DNA from: RUG100 sp050953425
GTDB taxonomy: Bacteria; Bacillota; Clostridia; Peptostreptococcales; Anaerovoracaceae
Reading direction: 5' to 3'
Length of the DNA stretch: 64,000 nucleotides
NCBI GenBank assembly: GCA_050953425.1
Contig: JBMNMQ010000008.1
Coordinates: 1 to 64,000, forward strand
Position numbers and translations under genes: made by a program. Positions 60,139 through 64,000 of the stretch are shown piece after piece. The stretch's first letter is position 1, and the number at the start of each line of letters is the position of its first letter. The notes beneath the pieces were generated by a model. The model made no database searches, was not told where the DNA came from, and saw only the letters and a program-made list of their open reading frames with translations.

Positions 60139-61191
60139 ATGACCAGAGCCAGAAAGCGCAGCAGCAGAAAAAAGAAACGTCGTCCGGCCGCAGCGGTCGC
60201 GGCAATCCTGATCATCGCCGCGATCTGCATTGCGGGATTTTATTATACCGGCACCGCCGTCGACGGCAGCGATACAGCCGTGCACTATGTCACGGTCACC
60301 GCCGGCAGCGGCAGCCGGGAGATCGCCGACCAGCTGAAAAAGCAGGGACTGATCCGCAGCCGGGCCGGCTTTCTCGTGCGCGCACGCCTGTGCGGCCGCG
60401 CCGCACTGCAGAGCGGCACCTACGCGCTGCGCCGCTCGATGAGCTGCAGCGAGATCATCGACCGCATCGCCGACGGCGACGTCGCCGCCCAGAGCTTTAC
60501 AATCGCGGAGGGAACCCCGCTGTACAAGATCGCGGAGCAGCTGGATGAGGCCGGGATCTGCAGCAGGAAGGCGTTTTACCGTGAGGTCGAGCACGGACGC
60601 TTTGACTATGATTTTCTCGACGGGGCGACGGCCGGCTCGGCCCGTCTCGAGGGCTTCCTCTATCCCGATACCTACGTGGTGCCGATGAAGGCATCGGCGC
60701 ACACAGTCATCGACGCCATGCTGCGCCGCTTTGACGAGGTCATCGGCAGCCGCCGCGGCATCCGCCGCACGGTCATCAAGGCCAGCATCATCCAGAAGGA
60801 AGCCGGCAGCGGCGACGGCGAGATGAAGAAGGTGTCGAGCGTCATCGACAACCGGCTGGCGGCCGGCATGCCGCTGCAGATGGATTCGATCATTTCCTAC
60901 ATTCACAAGGAGGACAAGATCCGCGCCACCTGGAGCGACATCCGGGTAAAGTCGAACTACAACCCCTATACCAACAAGGGGCTGCCGCCGGGGCCGATCT
61001 GCAGCCCGGGCAAAGAGGCGATCTACGCCGCCCTGCATCCGGCCGCTACCGATTATCTATACTTTGTCGCCAGCGCGAAAATGGACGGCACCAACGTCTA
61101 TACGAAGACCTACAAGGAATTTCTCAAAAACAAGAAGGCCTTTGACAAGGCCTACGAGGCATATGTGAAGGAGCATCCGGGAGAGCAATGA
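60139..61191 (+). CDS. mltG: Endolytic murein transglycosylase MltG
   Basis: Cuts nascent peptidoglycan strands. One N-terminal membrane helix (AAAVAAILIIAAICIAGFYY) precedes a LysM-like region and the YceG domain: LEGFLYPDTYVVP, catalytic Glu near residue 220 in SIIQKEAGSG, and SNYNPYTNKGLPPGPICSPG. 350 aa. No ribosome site is visible before ATG 60139 because the efp terminator occupies that space. It starts a run of coupled genes (mltG-U32-CNNM-mtaB). Confidence 0.93.
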   Translation: MTRARKRSSRKKKRRPAAAVAAILIIAAICIAGFYYTGTAVDGSDTAVHYVTVTAGSGSREIADQLKKQGLIRSRAGFLVRARLCGRAALQSGTYALRRSMSCSEIIDRIADGDVAAQSFTIAEGTPLYKIAEQLDEAGICSRKAFYREVEHGRFDYDFLDGATAGSARLEGFLYPDTYVVPMKASAHTVIDAMLRRFDEVIGSRRGIRRTVIKASIIQKEAGSGDGEMKKVSSVIDNRLAAGMPLQMDSIISYIHKEDKIRATWSDIRVKSNYNPYTNKGLPPGPICSPGKEAIYAALHPAATDYLYFVASAKMDGTNVYTKTYKEFLKNKKAFDKAYEAYVKEHPGEQ

Positions 61192-62459
61192 GAAAGCCGG
61201 AACTGCTGGCGCCCTGCGGGGACCTGGAAAAACTGCACACGGCAATCGCCTACGGCGCCGACGCGGTCTATTTCGGCGGCGAGCGATTTTCGCTGCGCGC
61301 CGGCGCCGGCAACCTGACCCGCGCGGAGATGGACGAGGCGGTGCGCACCGCGCACGCGCGCGGGGTGCGCTGCTATCTGACGCTCAACATCTATCCCCGC
61401 AATGAGGATCTGGCGCCGCTGGAGGACTATCTGCGCGGCCTGCGGCCGCTCGGTCTCGACGCCGTGCTGGTTTCGGATCCGGCCGTCCTCGAGCTGGTGC
61501 GCGAGCAGCTGCCCGGTGTCCGCATCCACCTGTCGACGCAGGCCAATGCGGTCAACTGCGGTGCGGTGCGCTTCTGGCAGCGGCAGGGCATCAGCCGCGT
61601 GGTGCTGGCCCGGGAGCTGTCGCTGGAAGAAATCGCCGAAATCCGCCGCCGGGTGCCGGCGGAAGTGGAGCTGGAAGCCTTCGTGCAGGGGGCGATGTGC
61701 GTCTCCTATTCGGGACGCTGCCTGCTCTCCTCGTTTCTCACCGGGCGCGACGCCAACCGCGGCGACTGCGCCCAGCCCTGCCGCTGGCGCTACCACCTCG
61801 TCGAGGCGCAGCGCCCCGGTGAATACTACCCGATCGAGGAGGACGACCGCGGCACCTATCTGCTCAATGCCCGCGATCTGTGCATGCTCGAACACATTCC
61901 CGATCTCGCCGCAGCCGGCATCGACGCGCTCAAGATCGAGGGGCGGATGAAGAGCGTATTCTACGTCGCCTGTGCGGTCGGGGCCTACCGCCGCGCGCTC
62001 GACGCCTGGGATGCCGATCCCGAAAACTGGCGCTGCGACCCGGCGTGGATGCGGATGCTGAAGAGGGCCAGCCACCGCCGCTTTACAACCGGCTTCTACT
62101 ACGGCCCGCCCGGTGCCGCCGGCCAGGACACCGCCACCAGCGCCCGCCGCGGCGGCCGCGTCTTCTGCGGCGTGGTGCGCGGCTATGACGCCGGCAGCGG
62201 CGTGGCTCTGGTCGAACAGCGCAACAAGATGACCGTCGGTGACGAGATCGAGATCTTCGGCCCCGACGAAAGCGGCTTTGTCCAGACCCTGACGGGGATG
62301 GAGGATGCCGACGGCGCGCCGCTGCAGACGGCGCCGCACCCGCAGCAGATGCTGCGGATCAGAACGGAGCGGCCGGTCGGGCCGCTGTATATGCTCTGCA
62401 AAGGAAAGGAGACGCATGATGGATGCACACCCCGGACCGGGATGGACTCTGTGGATTGA
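61188..62459 (+). CDS. U32-family peptidase-like protein (TrhP/YegQ type), 423 aa
   Basis: ELLAPCGDLEKLHTAIAYGADAVYFGG is the U32 start. The four-cysteine cluster site is seen in QGAMCVSYSGRCLLS, then GDCAQPCRWRYHL. LKIEGRMKSVFYVACAVGAYR follows. Proteins of this group take part in tRNA wobble-uridine hydroxylation or rRNA hydroxylation rather than proteolysis; which one applies is unsure. The ATG overlaps the mltG stop (ATGA). Confidence 0.88.
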   Translation: MRKPELLAPCGDLEKLHTAIAYGADAVYFGGERFSLRAGAGNLTRAEMDEAVRTAHARGVRCYLTLNIYPRNEDLAPLEDYLRGLRPLGLDAVLVSDPAVLELVREQLPGVRIHLSTQANAVNCGAVRFWQRQGISRVVLARELSLEEIAEIRRRVPAEVELEAFVQGAMCVSYSGRCLLSSFLTGRDANRGDCAQPCRWRYHLVEAQRPGEYYPIEEDDRGTYLLNARDLCMLEHIPDLAAAGIDALKIEGRMKSVFYVACAVGAYRRALDAWDADPENWRCDPAWMRMLKRASHRRFTTGFYYGPPGAAGQDTATSARRGGRVFCGVVRGYDAGSGVALVEQRNKMTVGDEIEIFGPDESGFVQTLTGMEDADGAPLQTAPHPQQMLRIRTERPVGPLYMLCKGKETHDGCTPRTGMDSVD

Positions 62460-63792
62460 AATCGCTGTTTTTATCGGACTGCTGATCGTGTCCGCGCTGC
62501 TGTCGGCGGCCGCCAAGGCCATTTCCGGCGCCAGCCGCAACAATATCCGCAAGCTGGCGGAGGAGGGGGACGCGCGGGCGCAGAAGCTGCTCCCGATCTA
62601 CGATGCGCCGGAGCATTTTACCGCGGCGGTGCTGGTGGTGTTTACCTTTTCCAGCTTTCTCTGCGGCGCCCTGGCGATTCACGAATGGACCGCACCGCTG
62701 GCACACGTGCTCGCCGCCCGCGGGGTGCCGCTGGCGACGGCCTGGGCGATTCTGCTGATCTGCGTGGCCGCCTCCTTCCTGTTTTATGTCTTCGGACGTG
62801 CCTATCCAAAGCAGATCGCGCTCCAGCATACCGAGGGCGCGGCCCTCGCGCTGGCCGGATTTGCGCGCTTTTTCACGGTTTTCTGCCGGCCCTTTGCGGC
62901 GATCGGCACCGCCGTCACCAACGGCGTGCTGCTGCTGACGCGGCAGCATGTCGGCGTCAGCGACGAGGCCTTCTCCGAGGAGGATGTGATGTCGATGCTC
63001 GAGGTCGGCGAGGAGACCGGCGTCATCAAGGAAGAGGGCCGGAAGATGATCAACTCGATCTTCGCTTTCGACGACAAGCTCGCCTACGAGATCATGACGC
63101 CGCGCACCGAGGTCTTCGCCATCGACATCAACGCCCCGGCGTCGGACTACATCAACGATCTGATGGCGATGCGCTATTCGCGGATCCCCGTCTACGACGA
63201 CGACAGCGACAACATCATCGGCATCCTCAACATCAAGGACTATATGATCAAGGCCTGGGAGTACGGCTTTGACAATGTCTACATCGACCGCATCCTGCGG
63301 CGTCCGTTCTTCGTTCCGGAGACCAAGAACATCGATTCGCTGTTCTTTCAGCTGCAGCGGGAAAAGCAGCACATCGCGGTGCTGATTGACGAGTACGGCG
63401 GCTTTTCCGGCATCGTCACGATGGAGGACCTGATCGAGGAAGTCATGGGCGACATCGATGACGAATACGACGAGGCGGAGCCGACGATCGAACAGCTCAG
63501 CGACGACACCTACTTCCTGCAGGGCAGCATGGATCTCGATGACGTCAACGAGGAGACCGGCAGCGAGCTGGAATCCGACAACAGCGAGACGGTCGGCGGT
63601 CTCTTGATCGACATCCTCGGCGAAATCCCCAGCGATGCCGAGCATTACGACAAGGTTGTCGAGTACCGCAATTATATCTTCACGATCGAATCGGTGCACG
63701 ACCACCGCATCGAGGGCGTGCGCATGCAGATTCTGCCGAAGACGACCGAAAACGACGAGGACGAGGACGACAAAGGAGGAGACGGCCGATGA
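62416..63792 (+). CDS. CNNM/HlyC-CorC family membrane protein, 458 aa
   Basis: The N-terminal DUF21 membrane domain (about four helices, residues 10-190) is followed by a CBS pair (EDVMSMLEVGEETGVIKEEG, YEIMTPRTEVFAIDI, HIAVLIDEYGGFSGIVTMED) and a CorC/HlyC-type C-terminal domain with ETVGGLLIDILGEIP. Members are linked to Mg2+/Co2+ efflux or transport. ATG 62416 (or 62419) follows AAGGAAAGGAGAC within the end of the U32 gene, a 44-bp overlap. The tail is very acidic. Confidence 0.9.
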   Translation: MMDAHPGPGWTLWIEIAVFIGLLIVSALLSAAAKAISGASRNNIRKLAEEGDARAQKLLPIYDAPEHFTAAVLVVFTFSSFLCGALAIHEWTAPLAHVLAARGVPLATAWAILLICVAASFLFYVFGRAYPKQIALQHTEGAALALAGFARFFTVFCRPFAAIGTAVTNGVLLLTRQHVGVSDEAFSEEDVMSMLEVGEETGVIKEEGRKMINSIFAFDDKLAYEIMTPRTEVFAIDINAPASDYINDLMAMRYSRIPVYDDDSDNIIGILNIKDYMIKAWEYGFDNVYIDRILRRPFFVPETKNIDSLFFQLQREKQHIAVLIDEYGGFSGIVTMEDLIEEVMGDIDDEYDEAEPTIEQLSDDTYFLQGSMDLDDVNEETGSELESDNSETVGGLLIDILGEIPSDAEHYDKVVEYRNYIFTIESVHDHRIEGVRMQILPKTTENDEDEDDKGGDGR

Positions 63793-64000
63793 GGGCGGCT
63801 TTTCACACCCTGGGCTGCAAGGTCAACCAGTATGAAACCGAGGCGCTGAAGGAGGCGTTTCTGGCCCGCGGCTGGGAGATCGTCGACGCCGGCGAGGCGG
63901 CCGACGTCTACATCATCAATACCTGCACGGTGACCGCGCTGGCCGACCGCAAGTCGCGGCAGTTTATCCGCCGCGCGAAAAAACGCTGCCCCGGCAGCGT
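63789..64000 (+). CDS. mtaB: tRNA t6A37 methylthiotransferase MtaB, 5' part only
   Basis: Starts with ATGA overlap after the CNNM gene, with GGAGGAGACGGCC ahead. FHTLGCKVNQYETEALKEAF and INTCTVTALADRKSRQFIRR are the N-terminal (UPF0004) cysteines of MtaB, which adds a methylthio group to t6A37 of tRNAs reading ANN codons. The radical SAM core lies beyond the window. Confidence 0.93.
   Translation, partial: MRAAFHTLGCKVNQYETEALKEAFLARGWEIVDAGEAADVYIINTCTVTALADRKSRQFIRRAKKRCPGS

Overview
The window reads as a high-GC Bacillota chromosome, most likely class Clostridia (Lachnospiraceae or a neighbouring family; the sequence alone does not decide). The reasons are Firmicutes-type gene content (a T-box leader, hemZ, yqeK/rsfS, a ylbF-like gene, a SecDF fusion, a CsoR/CopA pair), strong GGAGG ribosome sites and frequent GTG/TTG starts. 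Gene 3' ends often overlap the next start as ATGA. Nearly all genes from 11.6 kb onward are on the + strand.

Layout. (1) 1-6.5 kb, minus strand: a rearranged prophage remnant. Its replication module (primase, two small genes, a 5'-truncated family-A polymerase) abuts tail genes, and its tape-measure gene is fused in frame to a tail-hub gene. (2) 6.5-13 kb: a scar zone with an IS66 transposase tail, an Ig-like fragment, a large secreted repeat protein (minus strand), a MarR regulator, and an in-frame joint between an old-yellow-enzyme fragment and the end of an exopolyphosphatase. (3) 13-17.2 kb: polyphosphate kinase and a DUF47/Pit phosphate transporter pair. (4) 17.4-30 kb: a T-box controlled SSS symporter (specifier read as UAC, tyrosine), a LOG-family hydrolase, DUF4186, an iron alcohol dehydrogenase, MntP, an ArsP-like permease, a C39-like protein, an EF-G/TetM-like GTPase fused to a NYN ribonuclease domain, an M18 aminopeptidase and an SDR. 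(5) 30-33.4 kb: csoR-copA copper module with a CsoR operator inside the promoter and a CopZ-like domain with its own ribosome site at the end of copA. (6) 33.6-42 kb: a radical SAM protein, a nitroreductase, polA, coaE, an anchored solute-binding protein, two 30-residue membrane peptides and two tRNA-Leu genes. (7) 42-64 kb: housekeeping clusters: yajC-secDF, rel, MBL-hemZ-hisS-aspS-nadD-yqeK-rsfS-leuS-RNase J-ylbF, then efp and mltG-U32-CNNM-mtaB.

The most unusual signals are four. Tandem repeats of 26-40 bp recur at the 3' ends of five unrelated genes, four of them copying the stop codon. An elongation-factor-like GTPase is fused to a YacP/Rae1-type NYN domain. The RNase J gene is split by a one-base deletion at its GSQGEPM motif, creating an ATGA junction. 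Out-of-context gene joints cluster in the first 13 kb.

Functionally, regions 3 and 7 are core metabolism, translation and secretion. Regions 1 and 2 are decaying accessory DNA. Regions 4 to 6 carry transport, metal homeostasis and several poorly characterised proteins.
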